From: an uncultured Clostridia bacterium
GTDB taxonomy: Bacteria; Bacillota; Clostridia; Oscillospirales; Acutalibacteraceae
DNA: 32,270 bases
NCBI GenBank assembly: GCA_947644325.1
Contig: CANRZD010000012.1
Coordinates: 1-32,270, forward strand
Reading direction: 5' to 3'
The notes beneath the pieces are model-generated. The model did not search any database and had not been told where the DNA came from. It saw only the letters and a list, made by a program, of their open reading frames with translations. Of this stretch, positions 16,119 to 23,728 are shown one piece after another (within the stretch, counting starts at the first letter, position 1; each line of letters begins with the position of its first letter). The position numbers and the translations under genes were made by a program.

Positions 16119-17749
16119 GGCTTTCCCCCCGCCCTCTCCCTGATCTCCTTATTGACCGCCTCCCGCCAGGCCAGCAGGCTGCCCGGGGAGCGGGGGTAGG
16201 TGGAGAAGGTCAGCCACTCGTAGCCGGGCAAGGCCTTTATGGCCTCCTCCCCGCCCAAAGACTCCAAAAGCGTCAGGGCCCGCAGGTCCTGCAGGGCGTG
16301 GTGGAAGACCTTCATGCGAAGGGACTTTATGGGCCCCTCTGGCCCCGGGTACACGGAGAAGGCGTCTCCCCCGGGGAAAGCCCGGCCTGCGTCTGTGACG
16401 GTGTAGGGGTCGATGGGAGAGCGGGAGTTCTGGGTGTTCCAGAAGTTATAGCCCCAGTGCAGGAACCCGGCGCACCGGTACTTATAGAGCTGCCAGCCCA
16501 ATATACGGCTGCGGTAAGAGGGCATGGCCAGAAAGCGGTTCCCCACGTCCACGTTCTGAGAGCAGCAGGTGTAGGCCCACAGCCCCGGCACCTGCCGCTG
16601 CAGGAAGCCCTCTATGTGGTCGGTGGCGGCGATGGGGTGATCGACCAGCCCTTTGTCAAAGTACCCGGGGTCTGACAAAGCGTCGTAAAGGGGGAAGCCG
16701 TCTAAGTACGGCAGCACCGACTCCCGGGCTGACTTGTAGGCTTCCAGGTGCTCCTCCCCGGGCTCGTCCGAGATGTGGAAGATGGCCTTGCCCTCCAGCC
16801 CCGCGCGCTTGAGGAACGCCGTCAAGGCCGGCAGCAGCTGAGAGAGGAAGCTCTTATATTCCTTGGAGCCCGCCGGGGTGTCCCAGCCGAAGCGGCGTAT
16901 CTGCGCGCCGTTTTCGATGACATACACCGCCGGGGCGAAGCCCGCCCCCCACTGGGTGAACAGGTGGGAAATTTCAAAGTACTCGATGCCCGCCTCCCGG
17001 GCGACGCGGATAAAGTGGGAGAGCTCGGAAAAATCGAAGGTGTAGCTCTCCCCGGTCCGGCGGATCTTTACAAGCTGGGTGCAGGGGCGCTCCGCTCCCA
17101 CCTCCGTGTCCAGGGCCGGGGTCAGCACGGGGGTGAGCACCATGTTCATGCCCTCCTCCGCGGCGGCCCGCAGGTAGCTTTTGAGAAGCCCCCAGTACTC
17201 ATGGCTGTACACCGGCACGCGGTACCACTGAGAGAGGCAGTCCCCGTGCACCCACTGGGTGTAAAGGAGCTTCTGCTCCGGCAGCTTCTCCCCTATGACC
17301 TCCAGGGTGAAGGCGCTCTGGGCCTCCTCCCCCTCCCCCTGGGCCCGCACGGTCACGGTGACTTCCCCGGCCTGCCAGTCCCCAGGCACCTGGGCCTCCA
17401 CCCACACCACGGTCTGGGTGAAGCCGTTTATGTCCAAGGCCCCCTCCAGGGGGAACAGCGGGTCCGGGAAGAGCCCGGGCTTTACAGAGAGGTAGTCGCT
17501 GTCGTGGCGCTCCGGGTAGGCGGGCAGCTCGCAGGGGACGCTGCCCACCCGGTACAGGCGCACGTGGTCCTTTAAGGGGGAGTCTACCGTAAGGGCCACG
17601 GGCTTTGTGCCCCAGCCGTCCCATTTCAGGGCCAGCTGCCAGGAAAAGCTCTCCCCCAAAAGGCAGCTGCCCCTGCTGTATTCCACCCGGAAATCCCCCG
17701 CGTCCGTAAAGATCTTCTCTAACGCCGAACGGCTGTGCATCTCTATCAT
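16115..17749 (-). CDS. DUF4091 domain-containing glycosidase-like protein
   Basis: A 544-residue protein. An N-terminal beta-rich part (about 1-170) is followed by a TIM-barrel-like part and a C-terminal DUF4091 region. Supporting segments are FHISDEPGEEHLEAYKSAR, where an acidic residue could serve catalysis, and WQLYKYRCAGFLHWGYNFWNT, characteristic of DUF4091 proteins. Some relatives are glycoside hydrolases, but activity is not established for this protein. No signal peptide is visible. AAGGAGG lies 7 bases before the ATG at 17749; an in-frame ATG at 17740 is an alternative. It begins 14 bases after the radical SAM gene. Confidence 0.87.
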   Translation of the reverse strand: MIEMHSRSALEKIFTDAGDFRVEYSRGSCLLGESFSWQLALKWDGWGTKPVALTVDSPLKDHVRLYRVGSVPCELPAYPERHDSDYLSVKPGLFPDPLFPLEGALDINGFTQTVVWVEAQVPGDWQAGEVTVTVRAQGEGEEAQSAFTLEVIGEKLPEQKLLYTQWVHGDCLSQWYRVPVYSHEYWGLLKSYLRAAAEEGMNMVLTPVLTPALDTEVGAERPCTQLVKIRRTGESYTFDFSELSHFIRVAREAGIEYFEISHLFTQWGAGFAPAVYVIENGAQIRRFGWDTPAGSKEYKSFLSQLLPALTAFLKRAGLEGKAIFHISDEPGEEHLEAYKSARESVLPYLDGFPLYDALSDPGYFDKGLVDHPIAATDHIEGFLQRQVPGLWAYTCCSQNVDVGNRFLAMPSYRSRILGWQLYKYRCAGFLHWGYNFWNTQNSRSPIDPYTVTDAGRAFPGGDAFSVYPGPEGPIKSLRMKVFHHALQDLRALTLLESLGGEEAIKALPGYEWLTFSTYPRSPGSLLAWREAVNKEIRERAGGKP

Positions 17750-17763
17750 GCCCGCGCCTCCTT

Positions 17764-18633
17764 TTAGTCAAACTGATGAAAATTCGGTATATACTTTTCC
17801 CCCCGGGCCGACCGCTCCTGCACGAAGCCCGGTATGTCCAGCTGAAAGAGCCTTTCCTGCACCTTCTCAAGCTCCCGCCGGGTGATGGGCCGGGAGAGCT
17901 CCGGGCGCCCCGTCACAGGCCCCTGGGGGGTGTACTGGGCCATAAGGCTCACGGGGATGCCGGGGAAGCGCTCCCCTATGAGTTCCAGGGCCTTTAGGGA
18001 GTTCTTCGTGTGCCCGGGCAGTATCAGGTGCCGTATGAGCACCCCCCGCTGCATGAGCCCGTCTTCCCCGTAGACCGGCGGGCCCGCCTGCCGCACCATC
18101 TCATCAATGGCGGAAAGGGCCGTCTCCGGGTAGTCCTCCGCCCGGGAGAGGGCCAGGGCCAATTCCTTTTCGGCGTATTTGAAGTCCGGCAGGTAGATGT
18201 CCACAGCGCCTTCGAGGGTCTTCAGCGTCTCCACCCGCTCATACCCCGAGGTGTTATACACCACCGGCACCCGGGGCCCGCAGAGGCGAAGGGCCTCTAA
18301 TATGCCCGGCACGAAGTGGGTGGGGGTCACAAGGTTCAGGTTGTGGGCCCCCTGGGCGATAAGGCCGGAGAAGATATCACTTAACTCCTCCGGGGTCACG
18401 GCCCGGCCAGGGTTTTCCAGGCGGCTGATTTCCCCGTTCTGGCAGTACACGCACCCTAAAGGGCACCCGGTGAAGAACACTGCCCCCGAGCCCCGCTCTC
18501 CGCTGATGGGCGGCTCCTCCCACCGGTGCAGGGCCGCCCGGGCGATGCGTATCTCAGGGCCGCTTTTGCAGAAGCCCCTCTGCTGTTTCCGGTCCACCCC
18601 GCAGCGGCGGGGGCACAGGGTGCAGCCGCTCAT
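17764..18633 (-). CDS. Radical SAM protein, PflX/activating-enzyme-like
   Basis: A 289-residue radical SAM enzyme. The N-terminus has CTLCPRRCGVDR and a following GFC, a cysteine-rich lead-in typical of PflX and related putative glycyl-radical-activating proteins. The cluster motif is GCPLGCVYCQN (Cys about 57, 61 and 64, in C-x3-C-x2-C spacing), which would hold the [4Fe-4S] cluster that cleaves S-adenosylmethionine. The target is unknown and no glycyl radical enzyme lies in the window. The frame is open to 18789, but the ATG at 18633 overlaps the TGA of the upstream gene (ATGA). No Shine-Dalgarno is seen, suggesting translational coupling. Confidence 0.9.
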   Translation of the reverse strand: MSGCTLCPRRCGVDRKQQRGFCKSGPEIRIARAALHRWEEPPISGERGSGAVFFTGCPLGCVYCQNGEISRLENPGRAVTPEELSDIFSGLIAQGAHNLNLVTPTHFVPGILEALRLCGPRVPVVYNTSGYERVETLKTLEGAVDIYLPDFKYAEKELALALSRAEDYPETALSAIDEMVRQAGPPVYGEDGLMQRGVLIRHLILPGHTKNSLKALELIGERFPGIPVSLMAQYTPQGPVTGRPELSRPITRRELEKVQERLFQLDIPGFVQERSARGEKYIPNFHQFD

Positions 18634-20315
18634 AAAAGGGCCAGCATGGCGCAGTTTGAGCCCCGGTGGCCCCGGGTGCGCCGGTGGGAAAAGAGCAGGT
18701 CGCTTTCGCACATGGTGCACACGCCGCCTACGGTGATGTTCTCCTCCGGCACCCCCGCCGAGAGCAAAAACTGGCGGTTGCACTCCCACAGGTCCACGTG
18801 GTACTTGGGGTCTGTTTCCGTGGGCAGGGCCACAAAGCTTTCCGCCCCGGGCAGGGCGAGAAACTCCGCTGCCACGGGCTCATCCACCTCGAAGCAGTCC
18901 TTGCAGATGGAGGGCCCTATGGCGGCTTTCAGCTTTTTGGGGTCGGTGCCGAACTCCTTTTCCATGCGCTCTGTCATGACCCTTGCCATGCCCGCCGCCG
19001 TACCCCGCCACCCGGCGTGGGCCAGGCCGATGGCATGGTGCTCCTCGTCCACAAAGTAAAGGGGCACGCAGTCGGCGGTGTAGATGACTAGGGTCACGCC
19101 CCGCTCATCGGTGCACAGGCCGTCTATGCTCTCCCTGTCCTTTTCCCGCCAGATGCCGATGCCCCGCTCCGGCTGGCCCACCCGGCGGATGTTCACGTGG
19201 TGGTCCTGGGCGCCGGTGACGAGAGACGCGGCCTCAAACCCCGCGGCCTTACAGAAAATATGGAAGTTCTGCGCCACGTTCTCGTTGGGGTCGCCCCGGT
19301 TCATGCCCAGGTTCATGTTAGCAAATTCCTTCTCGCTTACGCCCCCCAGGCGGGTGGAAAAGGCGTGGTTCACAGTCTCAAGGCCGTCAAAGGCCGGAAA
19401 GCGCAGCAGCCCCACGCCGTCTGTAATCTCCAGGCGCATATGGCCTATGGGGCCGGGGGAAGCGTCCCGGGGCTTTTGTATCTCGGGCAGGGGAAATGTT
19501 TTTTTATTCACGGATAAGCCCTCGTATTTCTCTTTGATGATGAGCCGCCCGGCAAAGGGGCAGCCGCAGGTCTTGCAGATAAACTCCGCCCGGAAGCTCT
19601 TGTTTTTCAGGCTCCAGCGGCTGGTGCGCTTCGTTCCTCCCCCGCACCGGGGGCAGGCAAAGCGCAGGTGCCCCGCCTCCACCAGGGGGCTGGAGAGGTC
19701 GCAGATGTACTGGGTCTTGAAGGTTACGCGCCGGTAGAACTCATCGTCGCACAGGTCCGCGGCCGCTTCCACGGCCTTTTCGTCGTACACCCGCCGCAAT
19801 ATCTCCAGGGTCATAAGGCTGTCGTCCCCGGCCCTGTGGTGGTCCATGCCGCTTACGTCCAGCTCCAGGCGCTCCGCCGCCGCAGCCAGCCCCACCTGGG
19901 CCTTGGTGCCCCAGCCCATGCGCACCTGGCTGTAGCGCTGCAGGTCAAGGTAACGGGACAAAAAAGGCACCCGCTCCGCGTGGCCGAAGTAGCGGAAGTT
20001 TTCAATAAGCGTCAGAATGTCCGAGGTGCCCCAGGTCATGATGAGGCACTCCCCGGCCCAGCGCCTGAAGCGGGCCGCCGCCCGCATGAAGGGCAGGCCC
20101 TCCTCCAGGTTCTCGTCAGTGATGCTGGTAAGGCTCGAAATGGTGCTGCTGATGCGCTTTCCCACCTGGGGCTTCACAAAGCAGGAAAAGGACGACTTCA
20201 CCTGCAGATCGGGCCCGCACTTCACCGCGCCGAACTCGATGATCTCATTGATATACCCCGAGAGCCTGCGGCTGTAGGCCGCGTTCCACTCCAGGTCCAA
20301 AATTACTATATCCAT
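18630..20315 (-). CDS. Fusion: DEDDh 3'-5' exonuclease + zinc ribbon + peptidoglycan editing factor PgeF
   Basis: A 561-residue protein with three parts. Residues 1-180 are a DnaQ-like exonuclease: DLEW (Asp7, Glu9), an Asp in WGTSDIL (99) and the terminal HRAGDD motif (160-165), so the DEDDh set looks complete. Residues 221-252 hold CPRC and CKTCGC, a likely zinc ribbon. After a Pro-rich linker, residues 293-561 are a full-length PgeF/YlmD (laccase-like) domain with AQDHH, TADCVPLY (Cys 416) and LAHAGWRG (His 433), the expected zinc ligands. PgeF proteins remove mis-incorporated residues from peptidoglycan precursors or act as purine nucleoside phosphorylases. Met293 could start a separate PgeF but has no ribosome-binding site. 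The fusion is unusual. Confidence 0.85.
   Translation of the reverse strand: MDIVILDLEWNAAYSRRLSGYINEIIEFGAVKCGPDLQVKSSFSCFVKPQVGKRISSTISSLTSITDENLEEGLPFMRAAARFRRWAGECLIMTWGTSDILTLIENFRYFGHAERVPFLSRYLDLQRYSQVRMGWGTKAQVGLAAAAERLELDVSGMDHHRAGDDSLMTLEILRRVYDEKAVEAAADLCDDEFYRRVTFKTQYICDLSSPLVEAGHLRFACPRCGGGTKRTSRWSLKNKSFRAEFICKTCGCPFAGRLIIKEKYEGLSVNKKTFPLPEIQKPRDASPGPIGHMRLEITDGVGLLRFPAFDGLETVNHAFSTRLGGVSEKEFANMNLGMNRGDPNENVAQNFHIFCKAAGFEAASLVTGAQDHHVNIRRVGQPERGIGIWREKDRESIDGLCTDERGVTLVIYTADCVPLYFVDEEHHAIGLAHAGWRGTAAGMARVMTERMEKEFGTDPKKLKAAIGPSICKDCFEVDEPVAAEFLALPGAESFVALPTETDPKYHVDLWECNRQFLLSAGVPEENITVGGVCTMCESDLLFSHRRTRGHRGSNCAMLALL
19499..19505 (-). other. A7 homopolymer just upstream of the exonuclease/PgeF junction
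   Basis: On the coding strand seven consecutive A residues encode the Lys-Lys pair at residues 271-272. Loss of one A would bring a TAG (19447-19445) into frame 5 bases before the ATG of the PgeF part. It is therefore a possible slippage site or sequencing-error site. Confidence 0.5.
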
Positions 20316-20335
20316 GGGAAACCCACATCACCCCC

Positions 20336-22171
20336 TCAGGCCTTTTTGCGGCTCTGCTGCTTCATGCGCTGCTCTTTGTCCAAGATGGTCTTTCTCATGC
20401 GTATGCTCTTGGGCGTGACCTCCACCAGCTCGTCTGTGGCGATGAATTCCAGGCACTGTTCCAGGCTCAGGACAGAGTGGGGCGTCAGCTTCAATGCCTC
20501 GTCGGCCCCGGAGGAGCGGGTGTTGGTGGCGTGCTTTTTCTTGCATACGTTCACCACGATGTCTTCGTTCTTGGGGTTCGCCCCCACGACCATGCCCTCG
20601 TAGACCTCCACCCCGGGCCCGATAAAGAGCCTTCCCCGGTCCTGGGCGTAAAAGAGCCCGTAGGCGGTGGACTCCCCGGCCTCGTGGGCGATAATAGAGC
20701 CCTGCTGCCGCTGCTGGATGTCGCCCTTATAGGGCTCGTAGCCGTCGAAGACGTGGTTCATGATGCCGTTGCCGTTGGTGTCGGTGAGGAACTCCGACCG
20801 GTAGCCCATGAGCCCCCGGGCGGGGATCTTAAACTCCATATGGGTAGAGCCCGTCTCACGGGAGCCCATGTTCAAGAGCTCTGCCTTTCTGGCGCCTATT
20901 TTCTCCATCACCGCCCCCACATAGCTGTCGGGCACCTCGATCATCAGAAGCTCCATGGGCTCCAGCCGCGCGCCGTCCTTTTCCTTATAGATGACGCTGG
21001 GGGGCGACACTTGGAACTCGTACCCCTGCCTTCTCATCTGCTCGATAAGGATGGAAAGGTGCAGCTCGCCGCGCCCTGAGACCTTGAAGGTGTCGGTGGA
21101 GTCGGTCTCCTCCACCCGCATGGCCACGTTTGTCTCCACTTCCTTAAAGAGCCGGTCCCGTAAATTCCGGGAGGTCACGTACTTGCCCTCCCGCCCGGCG
21201 AAGGGGGAGTTGTTGGCCATGAACATCATGGACACGGTGGGCTCGTCGATCTTCACAAAGGGCAGGGGCTCCACGTGCTCGGTGTCGCAGGCGGTCTGGC
21301 CGATGTTGAGGTCTGTGATGCCCGACACGGCGATGATGTCCCCTAAGGAGGCTTCCTGGGCCTCCACCCGCTTTAGGCCCTCGAACTGGTAGAGCTTTGT
21401 GACCCGGGCGTTTCTCCGGGTGTCCTCCGGGCCGCCGCAGATGGTCACTGTCTGCCCCACCTGAATGGACCCCCGCTCTACGCGGCCGATGCCGATACGG
21501 CCCACGTAGTCGTCGTAGTCGATGTTGGAAAAGAGCACCTGGGTGGGGCCGTCCATCTCCCCTATGGGGGCGGGCACTTCGTTTATAATCATCTCGAAAA
21601 GGGGCGTCATGTCCTCCCCGGGCTTCTCGGGGTCCAGGGTGGCGTAGCCGTCCCGGGCGGAGGCGTAGACCACCGGGAAGTCCAGCTGGTCGTCGTTTGC
21701 CCCCAACTCGATAAAGAGGTCCAGGACTTCGTCCACCACCTGGGCGGGCCGGGCCCCGGGGCGGTCTACTTTGTTGAGGACCACAAGGGGCTTTTTCCCT
21801 AAGGCCAGGGCCTTTTTCAGCACAAAGCGCGTCTGGGGCATGCAGCCCTCGAAGGCGTCTACTAAGAGCAGCACGCCGTCCACCATCATCAGCACCCGCT
21901 CCACTTCGCCCCCGAAGTCCGCGTGGCCCGGGGTGTCCACAATGTTTATCTTCGTGTCCTTATAGAGCACCGCCGTGTTCTTGCTCAAGATGGTGATGCC
22001 CCGCTCCCGCTCCAGGTCCCCCGAGTCCATGACCCGCTCGGCCACGGCCTCGTTCTGCCTAAAGACCCCGCTCTGGCGCAGAAGCTGGTCTACCAGTGTC
22101 GTCTTTCCGTGGTCCACATGGGCGATGATGGCCACGTTCCGTAAATTTTCTCTCTCGCTGATGGTTCCCAT
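20336..22171 (-). CDS. typA: Translational GTPase TypA/BipA
   Basis: A 611-residue ribosome-binding GTPase, close to the usual family length, involved in 50S assembly and stress or cold adaptation. The G-domain motifs are AHVDHGKTT (about 17-25), GITI in switch I, DTPGHADF and [10 protein letters not shown]. Domain II and the TypA-specific C-terminal part follow, with [18 protein letters not shown], a strong TypA hallmark. The ATG at 22171 has only a distant AAGGAAAGG site (about 14 bases), a weak arrangement. The gene is driven by a good promoter divergent from folE and leads a long minus-strand gene train. Confidence 0.97.
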   Translation of the reverse strand: MGTISERENLRNVAIIAHVDHGKTTLVDQLLRQSGVFRQNEAVAERVMDSGDLERERGITILSKNTAVLYKDTKINIVDTPGHADFGGEVERVLMMVDGVLLLVDAFEGCMPQTRFVLKKALALGKKPLVVLNKVDRPGARPAQVVDEVLDLFIELGANDDQLDFPVVYASARDGYATLDPEKPGEDMTPLFEMIINEVPAPIGEMDGPTQVLFSNIDYDDYVGRIGIGRVERGSIQVGQTVTICGGPEDTRRNARVTKLYQFEGLKRVEAQEASLGDIIAVSGITDLNIGQTACDTEHVEPLPFVKIDEPTVSMMFMANNSPFAGREGKYVTSRNLRDRLFKEVETNVAMRVEETDSTDTFKVSGRGELHLSILIEQMRRQGYEFQVSPPSVIYKEKDGARLEPMELLMIEVPDSYVGAVMEKIGARKAELLNMGSRETGSTHMEFKIPARGLMGYRSEFLTDTNGNGIMNHVFDGYEPYKGDIQQRQQGSIIAHEAGESTAYGLFYAQDRGRLFIGPGVEVYEGMVVGANPKNEDIVVNVCKKKHATNTRSSGADEALKLTPHSVLSLEQCLEFIATDELVEVTPKSIRMRKTILDKEQRMKQQSRKKA

Positions 22172-22212
22172 TTCTGACCGTCACATTCCTTTCCTTAAAA
22201 AACCTGGCAACT

Positions 22213-22241
22213 ATTATAGCAAATTCCCGGGGTTTCGTCAA
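22213..22241 (-). promoter_or_regulatory. sigmaA-type promoter of typA
   Basis: On the minus strand TTGACG (22241-22236), a 17-base spacer and perfect TATAAT (22218-22213). Transcription would start near 22206, about 35 bases before the typA ATG. Confidence 0.8.
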
Positions 22242-22264
22242 TGGAGAACCCATGCACTTCCGCC

Positions 22265-22294
22265 TTGACCTTCCCCCCGTCTATGGATTATAAT
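22265..22294 (+). promoter_or_regulatory. sigmaA-type promoter of folE
   Basis: TTGACC (22265-22270), an 18-base spacer and perfect TATAAT (22289-22294). It is back to back with the typA promoter, 23 bases between the two -35 elements. Only about 25 bases remain before the start codon, leaving no room for a tetrahydrofolate riboswitch. Confidence 0.75.
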
Positions 22295-22324
22295 AGGGGG
22301 AAAGAAACCGGAAGGGGGAAAAGG

Positions 22325-22888
22325 ATGGACAGGGAGAAAATAAAGCGCGCGGTGGCGGATATACTGGAGGCCATCGGCGAGGACCCGGACAGGGAGGGCC
22401 TGCGGGAGACGCCGGACCGGGTGGCCCGCATGTACGAGGAGATTTTTTCGGGGCTTTCAGCAGACCCCGGGGAGCACCTTAAGATCTTTCACGAGGGGGG
22501 CCGCCACGGGGAACTGGTGCTTATAAAGGACATCCCCCTTTACTCGGTGTGCGAGCACCACCTGCTGCCCTTTGTGGGCCATGCCCACATCGCCTACATC
22601 CCAAAGGACGGGCGGGTGCTGGGGCTGTCGAAGTTTGCGAGAATTGTAGACGCCTTCGCCCGCAGGCCCCAGGTGCAGGAGAGGCTCACGAGGCAGATTG
22701 CCGACTTCCTCTATGAGAGCATGGAGCCCCTGGGGGTGGCGGTGTTCATCGGGGCCGAGCACCTGTGCATGACCATGCGGGGGGCCCGGGCCGCCGGGGC
22801 CCTTACAGAGACCTCGGCCCTCAGGGGCTGCATGCGCTCTGACGCCAAGACCCGGGCGGAGGTCATGGCCCTTTTAGGGGGGAAATAG
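22325..22888 (+). CDS. folE: GTP cyclohydrolase I
   Basis: A 187-residue enzyme converting GTP to 7,8-dihydroneopterin triphosphate and formate, the first step of folate synthesis. Zinc ligands are visible: Cys76 and His79 in CEHHLLPF and Cys148 in [13 protein letters not shown], which marks the zinc-dependent type IA enzyme. [23 protein letters not shown] is the conserved mid-region. Start at 22325 follows GGAAGGGGGAAAAGG; an in-frame ATG at 22241 lies upstream of the promoter and is rejected. It is followed after three bases by folP. Confidence 0.96.
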   Translation: MDREKIKRAVADILEAIGEDPDREGLRETPDRVARMYEEIFSGLSADPGEHLKIFHEGGRHGELVLIKDIPLYSVCEHHLLPFVGHAHIAYIPKDGRVLGLSKFARIVDAFARRPQVQERLTRQIADFLYESMEPLGVAVFIGAEHLCMTMRGARAAGALTETSALRGCMRSDAKTRAEVMALLGGK

Positions 22889-22891
22889 CCT

Positions 22892-23710
22892 ATGGAGACC
22901 CCCGTTTTCAAAGCCCGGGGGCATATCCTGCCCCTAAATAGGCCCTACATCATGGGCATACTGAACGTGACCCCCGACTCCTTCTCTGACGGCGGGCGGT
23001 ACTTTTCCCCGGCCGCGGCCCTGAAAAGGGCCCGGGAGCTGGAGGCGGAGGGGGCGGACATCCTGGACGTGGGCGGGCAGTCCACCCGGCCGGGGCACAG
23101 GCCCATCCCCTGGGAGGAGGAGTGGGAGCGCCTCTCCGCCGTGCTGCCGGGCATTCTGCGGGAAACGGCCCTGCCGGTATCTATTGACACCTTTTACCCC
23201 CAGGTGGCCAAAAAGGCCCTGGAGATGGGGGCCCACATCATAAACGATGTGGGGGGCTTCCCCGACGAAATGCTGGAGGCCGTGGCGGGCTCGGGCTGCG
23301 GGTGCGTCGTCATGTGCCCTGCGGGGGGCGGGGAGGACATCTTCGCCCAGGTGAAAAACTTTTTCTTAGACCGCCTTGCCGCCGCCGGGCGCTTCGGCAT
23401 CGAGAAAGCGCGCCTGTGCTTTGACCCGGGCATCGGCTTCGGCAAAACATTAGACGAAAACCTGGCCCTCATCGCCCGGGTGGACAAGACACGCATCCCC
23501 GGCATCGCTTATCTCATGGCCGCGTCCCGCAAGCGTGTCACCGGCGCGCCCTGCGGGGACCCGCCCTTTAACGAGCGCCTGCCCGCTACCATAGCGGCCC
23601 ACACGGCGGCTATTCTGGGCGGGGCGGACATCGTGCGCGTGCACGACGCAGCCCCCGGGAAGCAAGCCGCCCTTATGGCCGCGGCCCTTAAACGAGCCTA
23701 TTCTTTTTAG
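22892..23710 (+). CDS. folP: Dihydropteroate synthase
   Basis: A 272-residue enzyme that joins 6-hydroxymethyl-dihydropterin pyrophosphate with p-aminobenzoate, the sulfonamide target. Family motifs are MGILNVTPDSFSDGG, DILDVGGQSTRPG, the ALEMGAHIINDVGG segment, DPGIGFGKT, SRKRVTG and a terminal IVRVHDA. One oddity: the segment usually written MHMxGxP reads VVMCPAGGGED here, replacing the His with Cys and losing the Met-Gln-Gly-Asn-Pro pattern. Length is normal and other motifs are intact, so the enzyme is probably active. It follows folE by three bases and precedes the M18-GH13 fusion gene by 18 bases. Confidence 0.95.
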   Translation: METPVFKARGHILPLNRPYIMGILNVTPDSFSDGGRYFSPAAALKRARELEAEGADILDVGGQSTRPGHRPIPWEEEWERLSAVLPGILRETALPVSIDTFYPQVAKKALEMGAHIINDVGGFPDEMLEAVAGSGCGCVVMCPAGGGEDIFAQVKNFFLDRLAAAGRFGIEKARLCFDPGIGFGKTLDENLALIARVDKTRIPGIAYLMAASRKRVTGAPCGDPPFNERLPATIAAHTAAILGGADIVRVHDAAPGKQAALMAAALKRAYSF

Positions 23711-23728
23711 ATTTTGGGAGGAATCATT

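Noticed and set aside
16748-17575. Plus-strand frame opposite the DUF4091 gene
   Set aside because: Low-complexity residue composition and no ribosome-binding site; the minus-strand gene is clear.
19668-20603. Plus-strand frame opposite the exonuclease part and typA 3' end
   Set aside because: Spans two real minus-strand genes and shows no domain.
22295-22324. Tetrahydrofolate riboswitch before folE
   Set aside because: Known in Clostridia, but only about 25 bases separate the predicted start site from the ATG, too short for the aptamer.
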